Notes: generated by a model from the sequence alone, not told the origin. Shown: positions 24,440 to 33,143, counted from the stretch's first letter. The stretch is 52,501 nt of DNA from Actinomycetota bacterium (GCA_016870865.1 VGAC01000013.1:1-52501), one strand, 5' to 3'. Made by a program: numbers and translations.

Positions 24440-25204
24440 ATGGCTGACCACGACGAGCGCCTGACGACGGCTCCCGCGCCTCTGCCCCGGCACGAACGTG
24501 CGTGGCGTCATCCAAGCGAGATAGGTCAACAACGCCGCGCGAATGCCCGACGGTCGGCACCGCCTCTCACTCCGTTCGTAACCCTCCTCGTCGGGGTGCT
24601 CGGCCTGGGTGTGATGGCCGCTCTCATTGCGCTCGTGCTACCCCGCGAAGCACCACGAGAGGTTCGCCCGGTGGTGCGAAACGCCGTCGTCGCCACACGC
24701 TCGAGGCCGACGCCTGATGTCGCCACCGGCCCGGCGTTCCCCACCATCGGCGGGGACCGCGTGGTTCTCGCGGTGGATGACGGAGTCCACGTCTCGTTCG
24801 TCACCACCGGCAAGGGTGATGCGACCGTCGCCGACATCGACGGGCGCTCGGTTCCACTTCGCGTCGTGGGCTTCGACGGGGATTTCGGCATCAGCATTCT
24901 TCGTGCCGACTCACCAGTCGACGTTCGCAACGGATTCGAAACTTCGGCGACGACACCCGCGGTTGGATCACGCGTCACGATCGGCCGAGACGGGACAGTC
25001 GGTGCATCGGTCGGCATCCCGGTTGCATTCGACGCCTCGACTTTCGTCCCGCTCACGGGCATGGTTGCCGCGCTCGGCGTTCCCGACTCGTCACCCGTCC
25101 GGGACACCGAGGGACGACTGGTGGGCCTCTACACGATTCGCAGTGGTGTGACGGGCTTCGTGCCGATTGCAGCGGTCAGCGAGTTGTTGTCCCGTTTGCG
25201 CTGA
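24440..25204 (+). CDS. Membrane-anchored trypsin-like-fold protein lacking a visible catalytic triad
   Basis: A 254-residue protein. The cytoplasmic N-terminus has ERAWRHPSEIG, a motif I associate with actinobacterial S1C-type serine proteases, and one membrane helix spans about 46-67. The outside domain has beta-rich blocks and ends DSSPVRDTEGRLVGLYTIRS, which aligns with the GNSGGPVVD.DGRVVG segment of trypsin-like proteases; the nucleophile Ser position is then Asp or displaced. No catalytic His or Asp motif is visible. It is likely a pseudo-protease or a binding domain. ATG 24383 is an alternative start. Confidence 0.6.
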   Translation: MADHDERLTTAPAPLPRHERAWRHPSEIGQQRRANARRSAPPLTPFVTLLVGVLGLGVMAALIALVLPREAPREVRPVVRNAVVATRSRPTPDVATGPAFPTIGGDRVVLAVDDGVHVSFVTTGKGDATVADIDGRSVPLRVVGFDGDFGISILRADSPVDVRNGFETSATTPAVGSRVTIGRDGTVGASVGIPVAFDASTFVPLTGMVAALGVPDSSPVRDTEGRLVGLYTIRSGVTGFVPIAAVSELLSRLR

Positions 25205-25232
25205 CGACGAGACGTTTGCGGCGGCACCCTCC

Positions 25233-25238
25233 TATCAT
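25233..25238 (+). promoter_or_regulatory. Putative -10 box (TATCAT) of the DUF2342 gene
   Basis: TATCAT ends 6 nt before ATG 25245 and supports this start. Confidence 0.5.
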
Positions 25239-25244
25239 CACGAC

Positions 25245-26447
25245 ATGGCCGACGACGACACACCATCGGGGAACTTTCCGTTCGGCTCGTTCGGTGACAA
25301 CAATCCATTCGGTGCGATGCCGTTTCTCGGCGACATCATGAAGTCGCTCGCCGGCCAGGGCCCCCTCAACTGGGACATTGCCCGCCAAGTGGCGTACGTC
25401 GGGCTGGGTCAGGGGGGCTCCAACGTCGACCCGGCAGCGCGAATCGCCTGCGAAAACCTGGCCCCGCTGGCGCACCGCCACATCGTCGACTTTCTCGCCG
25501 GTGCCGATGCCGGCGAGCCCCGCATCGAGTGCGTGACCCCGGCCCAGTGGTGTCACTCCACCCTCGACGCCTACCGGCCCGTTTTCGACAATCTGGCGGC
25601 GGCCCTCTCCCAGCGGCCCGCCGGCGAGACCTTGCCCGATGCGGCGGCCGACCCGATGACGTCGTTGATGAGCGGCCTCATGTCGGCGATGGCGCCGATG
25701 ATGCTCGGCATGACCGTCGGCTCGATGGTCGGCCAACTCGCCGCGCGGGCCTTCGGACAGTACGACTTGCTCCTGCCCCGTGGCAGGGAAGAGCCGTTGC
25801 TCATCGTCCCGGGGAACATCGACTCGTTCGCCGGCGAATGGGACCTGCCACTTGCCGACATTCGCATGTGGGTTCTCGTCCACGAATTCGCCGCACACGC
25901 GGTGTTGCGCAGCGCCCACCTGCGTACCGCATTGTTCGACACGGTGAATGCTTACGTTTCGGCGTTCTCTCCCGATCCCGATGCGGTGATCGAAAAACTG
26001 TCCGGCACCGAGTTCGATGCTTCGAACCCGATAATGGCGTTCCAACAGACGATGTCCGACCCCGCGCTGTTGCTCGGCGCAGTGATCTCGCCCGAACAGG
26101 AGGCCCTGCGCCCCGGGCTCGACGCACTCCTGGCGTGCACGGTCGGCCTCGTCGACTGGATCGTCGACGGCGTGACACAGCGCCTACTCGGCGGCGCTCC
26201 GGCCGTCACCGAAGCGTTGCGCCGTCGACGCATCGAATCGTCCCCATCCGACAAGTTCGTCGAACATCTGCTCGGTATCCACCACACGCGCGAAACGGTC
26301 GAGCGGGGACGCAACTTCATCCGCGGCATCATCGAACGGTCATCAGCCGCGCGGGCACTCGATCTGTTGAATCGTGACGATGCGTTGCCTACGCCCGCCG
26401 AGGTTGACGCGCCCGGTCTCTGGCTCGCACGCCTCGAGATTGCCTAG
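25245..26447 (+). CDS. DUF2342 / zinicin-like protein (F420-associated family) with altered HExxH
   Basis: A 400-residue protein of the family annotated as zinc-dependent metalloprotease or F420-biosynthesis-associated protein. The N-terminus is Gly/Phe/Asn rich (FPFGSFGDNNPFG). The central region has SAMAPMMLGMTVGSMVG and RGREEPLLIVPGNIDSFAG, followed by the would-be zinc site WVLVHEFAAHAVL (His213, Glu214, Ala217, His218). Family members usually carry an HExxH here; this one has Ala at the second His position and a His one residue later, so zinc binding is doubtful. ATG 25245 fits the promoter. Its 3' end overlaps the convergent MFS gene by 59 nt. Confidence 0.82.
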   Translation: MADDDTPSGNFPFGSFGDNNPFGAMPFLGDIMKSLAGQGPLNWDIARQVAYVGLGQGGSNVDPAARIACENLAPLAHRHIVDFLAGADAGEPRIECVTPAQWCHSTLDAYRPVFDNLAAALSQRPAGETLPDAAADPMTSLMSGLMSAMAPMMLGMTVGSMVGQLAARAFGQYDLLLPRGREEPLLIVPGNIDSFAGEWDLPLADIRMWVLVHEFAAHAVLRSAHLRTALFDTVNAYVSAFSPDPDAVIEKLSGTEFDASNPIMAFQQTMSDPALLLGAVISPEQEALRPGLDALLACTVGLVDWIVDGVTQRLLGGAPAVTEALRRRRIESSPSDKFVEHLLGIHHTRETVERGRNFIRGIIERSSAARALDLLNRDDALPTPAEVDAPGLWLARLEIA

Positions 26448-27618
26448 CGGCGCGCATCCGCAACACGAACAACAACATTCCGACGCAACCAACCAGACCG
26501 ACGACGAAGAATCCGAGTTCGCCCGGCAGGCGCAGGACGACAGGGATGAGGCCCGCACCGACCCATGCGAGTTGGAACTGGGTCTCGAAGGACGCGAACG
26601 CGCGGGCACGGTTTGCGTCGGGTGCATCGGACTGCACGACCGCTTCGTAGGCCAACTTGCACGTGGCAGCAAAGGCATTGACCGTCGCTGCGAGAATGAC
26701 GCCACCCGTCACACCACCGACCCAGGTGCAGACGAATCCGCCCACACCGACGGCCCCGAGAGCAACAATGATCATCGTCTCCTCGCGCAGACGGCGCCGC
26801 ACGATCGGTGCGGCCGCGTTGGCCACCATCGTTGCGATCGAGGCGAGCGACACGGCGAATCCGAACCAGACCGTGCCCGCCTTCTGGTCACGTAACCAGA
26901 AGGCGAGGTGGAAGAACATCAGGCCCACGAGGCCTCGCATCAAACGCATTGCGGCCACTGCACGACGCACGCGACGCGACCGCAGTTCCTCGATCTCCAC
27001 CCGACTCCGCGGGGAGGTGGCGATTCGCACGTCGCGGGGTAGATGCCAGGCCGACAACACGGCAGCGACGAAGACAACGACCGATATCACCAGCGTGACG
27101 TGCGGCGAAACGAGTTGCACGAGTGCGGCGGGCAGGACGGCAGCGAACCCGACCACCCCCGACAACAGACCGAGCTTGCTGTTCGCATCGACGAGTTCAC
27201 GCTCCGCGGGTACCACGGTCGGCACGAGCGCGGACTTCGACACCGCATAGGTCTTTGACAACACCAAAGCCGCGAATGCGAGCGGGAAGAGCGTCAATGA
27301 GTCGATGCGGCCGATCATCAGGAAAGAAACCAAGGCGCGCAGGGCCGCAGCGAGTATGACCACGAGGCGACGGCCACCCTTCATCCGATCCACCAGCGGA
27401 CCGATGAACGGTGCCACCACCGCAAAGGGAGTGAGGCTGAGTGCAAGGAAAAGGATGACTTTGCCGCGTGCGGCATCGGGGCTGATCGACAAGAACAGCG
27501 AATCAGCGAGCGCAACGGTCATGACCGCCTCTCCGGCGACCATCAGTGCGTGCGTGCGTGCCAGTACGAAGAAGGCAGGTCGTGGCGGAAGATCCGCCCG
27601 CTTCGTTCGCTTCAGCAC
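26389..27618 (-). CDS. MFS transporter
   Basis: A polytopic membrane protein of 409 residues with about 10-12 hydrophobic segments and the cytoplasmic loop GPLVDRMKGGRRLVV between helices 2 and 3, matching the MFS loop motif. It looks like the drug-efflux/MFS_1 group; the substrate is unknown. GTG 27618 is chosen as start: it is preceded at 6 nt by TACCAT, whereas the longer open frame to 27795 is hydrophilic and lies against the response regulator gene. The C-terminus overlaps the convergent DUF2342 gene. Confidence 0.85.
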   Translation of the reverse strand: MLKRTKRADLPPRPAFFVLARTHALMVAGEAVMTVALADSLFLSISPDAARGKVILFLALSLTPFAVVAPFIGPLVDRMKGGRRLVVILAAALRALVSFLMIGRIDSLTLFPLAFAALVLSKTYAVSKSALVPTVVPAERELVDANSKLGLLSGVVGFAAVLPAALVQLVSPHVTLVISVVVFVAAVLSAWHLPRDVRIATSPRSRVEIEELRSRRVRRAVAAMRLMRGLVGLMFFHLAFWLRDQKAGTVWFGFAVSLASIATMVANAAAPIVRRRLREETMIIVALGAVGVGGFVCTWVGGVTGGVILAATVNAFAATCKLAYEAVVQSDAPDANRARAFASFETQFQLAWVGAGLIPVVLRLPGELGFFVVGLVGCVGMLLFVLRMRAARQSRGVRARDRARQPRRA

Positions 27619-27624
27619 GTACCG

Positions 27625-27630
27625 ATGGTA
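27625..27630 (-). promoter_or_regulatory. Putative -10 box (TACCAT) of the MFS gene
   Basis: TACCAT ends 6 nt before GTG 27618. Same sequence and near-identical spacing as at the nitroreductase gene. Confidence 0.5.
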
Positions 27631-27646
27631 GGTCGGCGCGGCCCGC

Positions 27647-28387
27647 TCAGTCGGTGAAACCGGGTTGTTGGGAGTTCGAGCGCTCGTATTTGTAACCGAG
27701 GCCGCGGATCGTGACGATCTTGTGCGGTGTCCCCGGGTCGTCTTCGATCTTTGCCCGCAGACGCTTGATGTGAACGTCGAGCGTTTTCGTGTCACCGACG
27801 TAGTCGTTGCCCCACACCCTGCCGATCAACGTCTCACGGGGCAGCACCCGTCCCGCGTTCGCAAGCAGAATGTGCAACAATTCGAACTCCTTCAGCGGCA
27901 ACGACACCCGCTCGCCGCGGATGCTGACCTCGTGCCGGTCGGGGTCGAGTTGCACATCGCCGACTGCGAGCACGCCTTCGGTCAGTTCACCGGCTCGATC
28001 GAGCGGCGCGCGACGCATGACTGCTCGCATGCGGGCCACAACTTCACGCAACCGATAGGGCTTGGTGATGTAGTCATCGGCACCAACCTCCAAACCGACC
28101 ACGGTGTCGATCTCGGCAGCCTTGGCGGTCACCATGATGATCGGTACCTGCGATCGCTTCCGCAGTTGTCGGCAGACGTCGATACCCGACACCTTGGGTA
28201 ACATCACATCAAGCAGGACCAGGTCCGGGCGGACGATGTCGAACAACTCGAGAGCCTGCATACCGTCGCGGGCAACCTCGACGCGGAAACCCTCGCGCTT
28301 GAGACCGACCTGCAGGGCCTCGACGAAGGACTCCTCGTCTTCGACGATGAGAATGGTCTGGTGGGCGGTGGCGGCTGCGGCATTCAT
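27647..28387 (-). CDS. OmpR/PhoB-family response regulator (RegX3/PhoP-like)
   Basis: A 246-residue DNA-binding regulator. The receiver domain (11-125) has the acidic pocket VEDEE, phosphoacceptor Asp60 in LVLLDVMLPKVSG and the Lys of YITKPYRLREV. The winged-helix effector domain (about 145-240) has LPLKEFELLHILLANAGRVLPRE and DVHIKRLRAKIEDDPGTPHK followed by VTIRGLGYKYE. ATG 28387 lies 7 nt after the sensor kinase stop. The position behind ppk1 and phoU suggests the phosphate-limitation response, as for SenX3/RegX3; this is inference. Confidence 0.93.
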   Translation of the reverse strand: MNAAAATAHQTILIVEDEESFVEALQVGLKREGFRVEVARDGMQALELFDIVRPDLVLLDVMLPKVSGIDVCRQLRKRSQVPIIMVTAKAAEIDTVVGLEVGADDYITKPYRLREVVARMRAVMRRAPLDRAGELTEGVLAVGDVQLDPDRHEVSIRGERVSLPLKEFELLHILLANAGRVLPRETLIGRVWGNDYVGDTKTLDVHIKRLRAKIEDDPGTPHKIVTIRGLGYKYERSNSQQPGFTD

Positions 28388-28394
28388 GCGGATA

Positions 28395-29537
28395 TCACCG
28401 AGTATCACCGATCTGCACTGGCAGGACGAGCCTGAAGGACGACCCTTCACCCTCCTGTGACCTGACGTTCACCTCGCCACCATGATTCGCCACGATGTGC
28501 CGCACGATCGACAAGCCGAGTCCGGTACCGCCCGTACTGCGACCCCGTGCCCTGTCGACCCTGTAGAAGCGTTCGAAGATCCGGTCAATGTCGGGCTGTG
28601 GAATGCCGATGCCTTCGTCCTCGACCACGATCACGATCAGGCCCGGTTCGCGGGAGAGACGCACGGTTACGGTGTCCCCCCCCTCGCTGTATTTGACAGC
28701 GTTGTCGATGAGGTTCGAGATTGCTGACAACAACTGGGTGTGGTCTCCGGTCACGACGAATTGTCCATCAGGCACGTCGGTTTCGATGCGAACATCGGCT
28801 GCCAATGCGGACCGGGCATGCCGCTCGGCGGCCTCACGAACGAGCGCCACGAGGTCGATGTCGTTGTGTCGCAGTGGCGCATCGAGTTCGATTTTCGACA
28901 GCTCGAGAAGATCGTCAATCGTCTCCGACATACGATGCGCCTCCTTCATTATCTGCAAAGCCAGGTGCTTGATGACCGAGGCGTCCGTTTCGTCCTGCAT
29001 CGCCTCGGCAAGGATCGAAAGCGCACCCACAGGGGTCTTGAGTTCGTGACTGATGTTTGCCACGAAGTCCGTTCGCACCGCGTCAATACGGGACCGCTCG
29101 CTGATGTCCTCTATCACGACAAGGTAGACGCCATCGACCATTTCAACGCTCGACAGGACAAGAACGCGCGGCGGCGGTCCGAACAGTTCCATGGTCTCGG
29201 TTCTGGCTGCCCCCCCTTCGATCGTCTGGCGGATCAACCGGTCGACCGCTGCCTCGACGAGGAGGTCGACGTGTCGCAAACCAACGACGGCCGTTGCCGC
29301 CCGGTTGCGGAACACGACGACCGTATCCCGCCTCGCGAGCACCACCCCCAATGGCAACGCATTGAGCACCGCCTCAAAATCGGGCATCGATTGCTCTGCC
29401 TGTCGCGCAATGACGGAGCGTTGTTCGACTGTCGGCGGGGCCGGCGCTTTGCTCCGTGTCCCTGGTCTGAGCAGTCGAACGCCAGCGATCGCGACAAGGA
29501 TCCCAAGAACGAAAGCGACGGCGATTTCGATGGTCAG
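28395..29537 (-). CDS. Sensor histidine kinase (SenX3/PhoR-like)
   Basis: The core protein has a PAS-like segment (FEAVLNALPLGVVLARRD), a HisKA box DFVANISHELKTPVGALS with the phospho-His, the N box ISNLIDNAVKYSEGG, and G boxes DEGIGIP and STGGTGLGLSIVRHI. The first ATG is at 29387, but the frame stays open upstream and encodes a clear membrane helix, IEIAVAFVLGILVAIAGVRLL, expected for this family. The only start-like codon there is CTG 29537, which overlaps the phoU stop as CTGA, so I extend to it. The length is then 380 residues with His at about 164. If ATG 29387 is used, the kinase would be soluble. Confidence 0.85.
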   Translation of the reverse strand: MTIEIAVAFVLGILVAIAGVRLLRPGTRSKAPAPPTVEQRSVIARQAEQSMPDFEAVLNALPLGVVLARRDTVVVFRNRAATAVVGLRHVDLLVEAAVDRLIRQTIEGGAARTETMELFGPPPRVLVLSSVEMVDGVYLVVIEDISERSRIDAVRTDFVANISHELKTPVGALSILAEAMQDETDASVIKHLALQIMKEAHRMSETIDDLLELSKIELDAPLRHNDIDLVALVREAAERHARSALAADVRIETDVPDGQFVVTGDHTQLLSAISNLIDNAVKYSEGGDTVTVRLSREPGLIVIVVEDEGIGIPQPDIDRIFERFYRVDRARGRSTGGTGLGLSIVRHIVANHGGEVNVRSQEGEGSSFRLVLPVQIGDTR

Positions 29538-30286
29538 GCCTCCGGCACGCCTTCGGGCAACGGGATCCCGTCGGTGTCCTCTCCCGCGAGCCGAGCCTTG
29601 TGGCGCGCGGCGCCCCTCAACTCCGGACGCCAGCCACTCACCGCGTACAGAACTCGCTCACCGATGTTCACGGCATGATCACCGATGCGCTCGTAGAAAC
29701 GCGCCACGACGGCCAACTGTATGGCAACCTGCAGATCGATCGTTCCGGCAAGATTGCATTCGAAGATCGCCTGAACGAACTGCCTCTGCAGTCCGTCGAG
29801 GTACGAATCCATGTCGTCGAGAGCACTGGCCTTGGCCACGTCCTCGGTCTCGAAGGCGTCGAGTGCTGCGGCGAAGAGTTGTTGCGCCTGTTCACCCATC
29901 TTGCTGATGATGCCGCGCAACTTCGGGTCGAGCGCATGTCCGTAGATCCGGCGTGCGGCTTTGGCAATGTTGACCGTGAGGTCGGCACTGCGCTCGATCT
30001 CACCGATCATCTTGAGGATGGCGACGAGTTGACGCAGTTCACCCGCGACGGGCGCCTGCAACGCGAGGAGGCGGTAACACCGGTCCTCGAGCTCGAGTGA
30101 CCGGGCATCGATCTCATCGTCGGTGAGGATCAGATATTCGGCACCTTCCAGATCGCCCGCGAGCAGCACGGTCGTTGCGCGCGGGATCGCCTCGATGACC
30201 GACGCCGCGAGAGTCGCCAGAGCCAGCCGCACCTCGTTGATCTCACCGTGAAAACCCTTACGAAGCTCTTCCATCGCCTCCGCCAT
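29534..30286 (-). CDS. phoU: Phosphate-signalling protein PhoU
   Basis: PhoU links phosphate transporter status to the PhoR/SenX3 kinase and lowers Pho signalling when phosphate is plentiful. The 250-residue helical protein has two PhoU repeats, each with the metal-binding motif: EIERSADLTVNIAKAARRI and FYERIGDHAVNIGERV. It starts 5 nt after the ppk1 stop and overlaps the kinase frame. An alternative ATG at 30274 would shorten it by four residues. No pst transporter genes are present here. Confidence 0.95.
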   Translation of the reverse strand: MAEAMEELRKGFHGEINEVRLALATLAASVIEAIPRATTVLLAGDLEGAEYLILTDDEIDARSLELEDRCYRLLALQAPVAGELRQLVAILKMIGEIERSADLTVNIAKAARRIYGHALDPKLRGIISKMGEQAQQLFAAALDAFETEDVAKASALDDMDSYLDGLQRQFVQAIFECNLAGTIDLQVAIQLAVVARFYERIGDHAVNIGERVLYAVSGWRPELRGAARHKARLAGEDTDGIPLPEGVPEA

Positions 30287-30291
30287 TCCGC

Positions 30292-32412
30292 TCAGCCAAG
30301 GCTATCCGAGCCAGTTCGAGGGTTCCCTTCATTGACACGTCTCGCCTGTTGATCCTTCGCCCAGCGGTACATGCGCTCTTGGGCATCGTCGACGAACTCG
30401 ACCCGACCACGACGACTCCACGAACCGTCGGCCGCGAGCGTGAAGTGCGGGGTGTCGTCATCGTTCAAGTACCCGAGCGCGTGTTCCAGCCATAGACGGT
30501 GTCTCTCGAGAAGCACGGGCGTCAAGACCTCGACACGGTGGTCGAGGTTGCGTGTCATCAAGTCGGCCGAGCCGACATACCACGCCGGCGCTCCCGGTCC
30601 CCCGGCGTTGGCGAAGTGGTAGATGCGCGAGTGCTCGAGGTAGCGACCGAGGATGGAGCGGACCGCAACGTTTTCCGACAGACCCGGCACACCGGGGCGC
30701 AGCATGCAAATACCGCGCACGAGGATCTCGATTCGCACCCCGGCACGCGACGCTTCGTACAACTCGGCGATCATGTCGGCGTCGGCGAGTGAATTGATCT
30801 TCAGGCGGATGAAGCCGTTTGTCCCCGTGTCGCGCTCACGACGAATGAGATCGACGATCCCACGACGCAGAAAATGGGGGGCGACGAGCAGGTGGCGGTA
30901 CCAATTGGTCCTGCTGAACCCCGTGAGATGATTGAAGAGGCGGGTCGTGTCGTCGGCAATTTCGGGATTGCACGTGAAGATGCCGATGTCTTCGTACATC
31001 CCCGCAGTTTCCGCGTTGTAGTTGCCGGTTCCGAAGTGCACATAGCGACGCAGGCCGTCGGGCTCGTCACGTACGACCATCGCCACCTTCGCATGCGTCT
31101 TGAGTCCGACGATGCCGTACATCACGTGCACACCCGCCCTCTCGAGCTGCCTCGCCCAGCTCAAATTGATCGCCTCGTCGAAACGGGCCTTCAATTCGAC
31201 CAGGACCACAACCTGCACGCCTCGTTCGGCTGCCATGATGAGGTTTCGCATGATCGCGCTGTCTGCAGACGTTCGATAGAGCGTCATCTTGATCGATTGC
31301 ACACGCGGGTCACGCGAAGCCTCTTCGATGAATGCCTCGGTCGACGACTGGAATGACTCGTAGGGATGGTGGACGACAAGATCACGTCGCCGGATGAGGT
31401 TGAAAATCGGTTCGTCGGCCTCGCGTGCGGCGAGGATTCGCCCTGCGGTCACCGACGGCCAGGGTTCATCGCGTAGCTCGCCCCGGGGCAGACCGGCAAT
31501 GTGCTGCAGGCACGTGAGGTCGAGAGGGAGACGACTCTCGAAATGATCGGCGGCCCGGAGTTCGAGTTCCTCGAGCAACAGCGCAACGACGTCATCGGGC
31601 ACGCCGGCGACTGTTTCCAACCGCACCGCACGGCCGAAGCGGCGGCGACGCAGTTCCTCTTCGATTACCTGGCGCAGATCGTCGGCATCTTCGTCGTCGA
31701 CTTCAATGTCGGCATCTCGCGTGACACGAAAGACGAAAGGATCACGTACGTCCATTCCCTCGTACAACTCGGTCAGGTGGGCAATGATGACGTCTTCAAC
31801 AGTGATGAAAGTTCCCCCGGCATCGACCTCGATGAGTCGCGGCAGGAGCGGTGGCACCTTGAGGCGCGTGAACCTCTCGTCACCGGTTGCCGAGTCGACG
31901 ACGGTCGCACCGATGCTCAGGGCGAGGCCCGAGATGTAAGGGAAAGGATGTGCGGGGTCGACGACGAGCGGTGTCAGCACGGGAAAGATCCGCTGACGGA
32001 ATTCTTTCGTCAGGCGTTCGCATGTGGGTTCGTCGAGGTCACTCCACGCCACAAGCCGAATGCCGTGGCCGGCGAGCGCGGGCAGGATGATCGTCGTCAA
32101 CAACTCTTCTTGTTCGACGACGAGGTGTCGCACCGTGGCCGACACCTCGGCCAGCACCTGCTCGGGGCTGCGTCCGTCAACACCGTGGAACAGGATGCCG
32201 TCGTCGATCTGGTTCTTTAGGCCCGCGACACGCACCTGGAAGAACTCGTCAAGGTTCGAGGAGAAGATTGCACAAAACTTGACCCGCTCGAGGAGAGGAA
32301 TCGCGGTCTCGCGGGCGAGAGAGAGCACCCGCTCGTTGAAAGCGAGCCAACTCAGGTCACGGTTGAAGAAGCGCTCTTCGATTCCCGAAGGGTACGGCGG
32401 GCGGGTGAGCAT
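30292..32412 (-). CDS. ppk: Polyphosphate kinase 1
   Basis: Ppk1 makes inorganic polyphosphate from ATP reversibly, at the membrane or in the cytoplasm. The protein of 706 residues has the N domain start ERFFNRDLSWLAFNERVL, SSNLDEFFQVRVAGL, HHPYESFQSSTEAF, and the phospholipase-D-like C domains with the catalytic His in GLKTHAKVAMVV and a second in SRIYHFANAGG; GSADLMTRNLDHRVEV is also conserved. It is placed upstream of phoU and the two-component genes on the same strand, so polyphosphate storage and phosphate sensing are probably co-regulated. Confidence 0.97.
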   Translation of the reverse strand: MLTRPPYPSGIEERFFNRDLSWLAFNERVLSLARETAIPLLERVKFCAIFSSNLDEFFQVRVAGLKNQIDDGILFHGVDGRSPEQVLAEVSATVRHLVVEQEELLTTIILPALAGHGIRLVAWSDLDEPTCERLTKEFRQRIFPVLTPLVVDPAHPFPYISGLALSIGATVVDSATGDERFTRLKVPPLLPRLIEVDAGGTFITVEDVIIAHLTELYEGMDVRDPFVFRVTRDADIEVDDEDADDLRQVIEEELRRRRFGRAVRLETVAGVPDDVVALLLEELELRAADHFESRLPLDLTCLQHIAGLPRGELRDEPWPSVTAGRILAAREADEPIFNLIRRRDLVVHHPYESFQSSTEAFIEEASRDPRVQSIKMTLYRTSADSAIMRNLIMAAERGVQVVVLVELKARFDEAINLSWARQLERAGVHVMYGIVGLKTHAKVAMVVRDEPDGLRRYVHFGTGNYNAETAGMYEDIGIFTCNPEIADDTTRLFNHLTGFSRTNWYRHLLVAPHFLRRGIVDLIRRERDTGTNGFIRLKINSLADADMIAELYEASRAGVRIEILVRGICMLRPGVPGLSENVAVRSILGRYLEHSRIYHFANAGGPGAPAWYVGSADLMTRNLDHRVEVLTPVLLERHRLWLEHALGYLNDDDTPHFTLAADGSWSRRGRVEFVDDAQERMYRWAKDQQARRVNEGNPRTGSDSLG

Positions 32413-32467
32413 CCGGGGAGCGTCGGAGGTCGTGGAAGTGAACGGACGGTGATGCCCCAGCGAACCG

Positions 32468-32728
32468 TCAGGCGCCCGTGGTGCCGAGGTCCCATTCGAT
32501 CGATATCAGTTCACGCTCTGCATCGCGAGCCACACGCTCGCTGTTGCGGCGGAACTGCGGGTCGTCACGGGTGATGAGCACGAGGCGCGCAAGTACCCGG
32601 GTACGGAACTCCTCGAGCAGGACCCGGTCGCCGTAGTCGCCATAGACCTCCCAGTGGGGCGCCACGGAGCCCAGGTACACGATGCGGGCATGGGCGCGGG
32701 GTGGCTCGTTGGCGTTGATATCGGACAC
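32468..32728 (-). CDS. Small conserved-looking protein upstream of ppk, unknown function
   Basis: An 86-residue soluble protein with blocks ARIVYLGSVAPHWEVYGDYG and DPQFRRNSERVARDAERELI. No family is recognised. The start GTG 32728 is strongly supported by a perfect Shine-Dalgarno AAGGAGGT at 32734-32741, five nt upstream, and by a TAGCCT -10 box before that, so it is a genuine gene. ppk1 follows 55 nt after its stop on the same strand, so it may be the first gene of the polyphosphate operon. Confidence 0.75.
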   Translation of the reverse strand: MSDINANEPPRAHARIVYLGSVAPHWEVYGDYGDRVLLEEFRTRVLARLVLITRDDPQFRRNSERVARDAERELISIEWDLGTTGA

Positions 32729-32733
32729 GGAGG

Positions 32734-32755
32734 ACCTCCTTGCCGCCTCAGGCTA
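32734..32755 (-). promoter_or_regulatory. -10 box (TAGCCT, 32750-32755) and Shine-Dalgarno (AAGGAGGT, 32734-32741) of the small gene before ppk
   Basis: This is one of the few genes here with a leadered arrangement: a TANNNT box, about a 15-nt leader and a perfect SD. It likely drives the small gene and possibly ppk-phoU-kinase-regulator. Confidence 0.5.
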
Positions 32756-32815
32756 TCCGCGTGGGGCCCCGGCGGCCTCGGGAACTTTTCCCCCGCCCCC
32801 ATCGTCAAAAGGGAC

Positions 32816-33127
32816 ATGAGCCGCACAGCAGGACACATGACCAAGTCGCGCACCAGGGTCGAGACGCCCTTGCTCCCGATAATCGGGAACTTTCGCACCA
32901 CGCAGTGGATGGACCTTGGTCTGTGCCGCGACAACGCCCCCGAGGTCTTCTTTCCATCCGATGGTGCCGGGGTCGAAAAGGCCCGCAAGATCTGCGGCGG
33001 CTGCGAGGTGAAGGATTTGTGTCTCGAATACGCACTCGTCGAGGAAATCGAGCACGGTGTGTGGGGCGGTGCGAGCGAGCGTGAGCGCCGCCGCATCAAG
33101 AAGCGCCGCCGCGACGGCGCGTTCTGA
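32816..33127 (+). CDS. WhiB-family Fe-S transcriptional regulator
   Basis: A 103-residue protein with the four cluster cysteines: Cys37 (GLCRDNAPEVFFP), Cys60 and Cys63 (KICGGC) and Cys69 (DLCLEYAL). The G[VI]WGG turn (HGVWGGASERER) and a basic tail (RRRIKKRRRD) follow. WhiB proteins hold a 4Fe-4S cluster and bind the primary sigma factor to tune transcription. AAAGGGA lies 3-8 nt before ATG 32816; ATG 32837 is an alternative. The WhiB1-like spacing is a guess. It is divergent from the small gene before ppk. Confidence 0.93.
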   Translation: MSRTAGHMTKSRTRVETPLLPIIGNFRTTQWMDLGLCRDNAPEVFFPSDGAGVEKARKICGGCEVKDLCLEYALVEEIEHGVWGGASERERRRIKKRRRDGAF

Positions 33128-33143
33128 CGCGGCTGGTTGTTGT

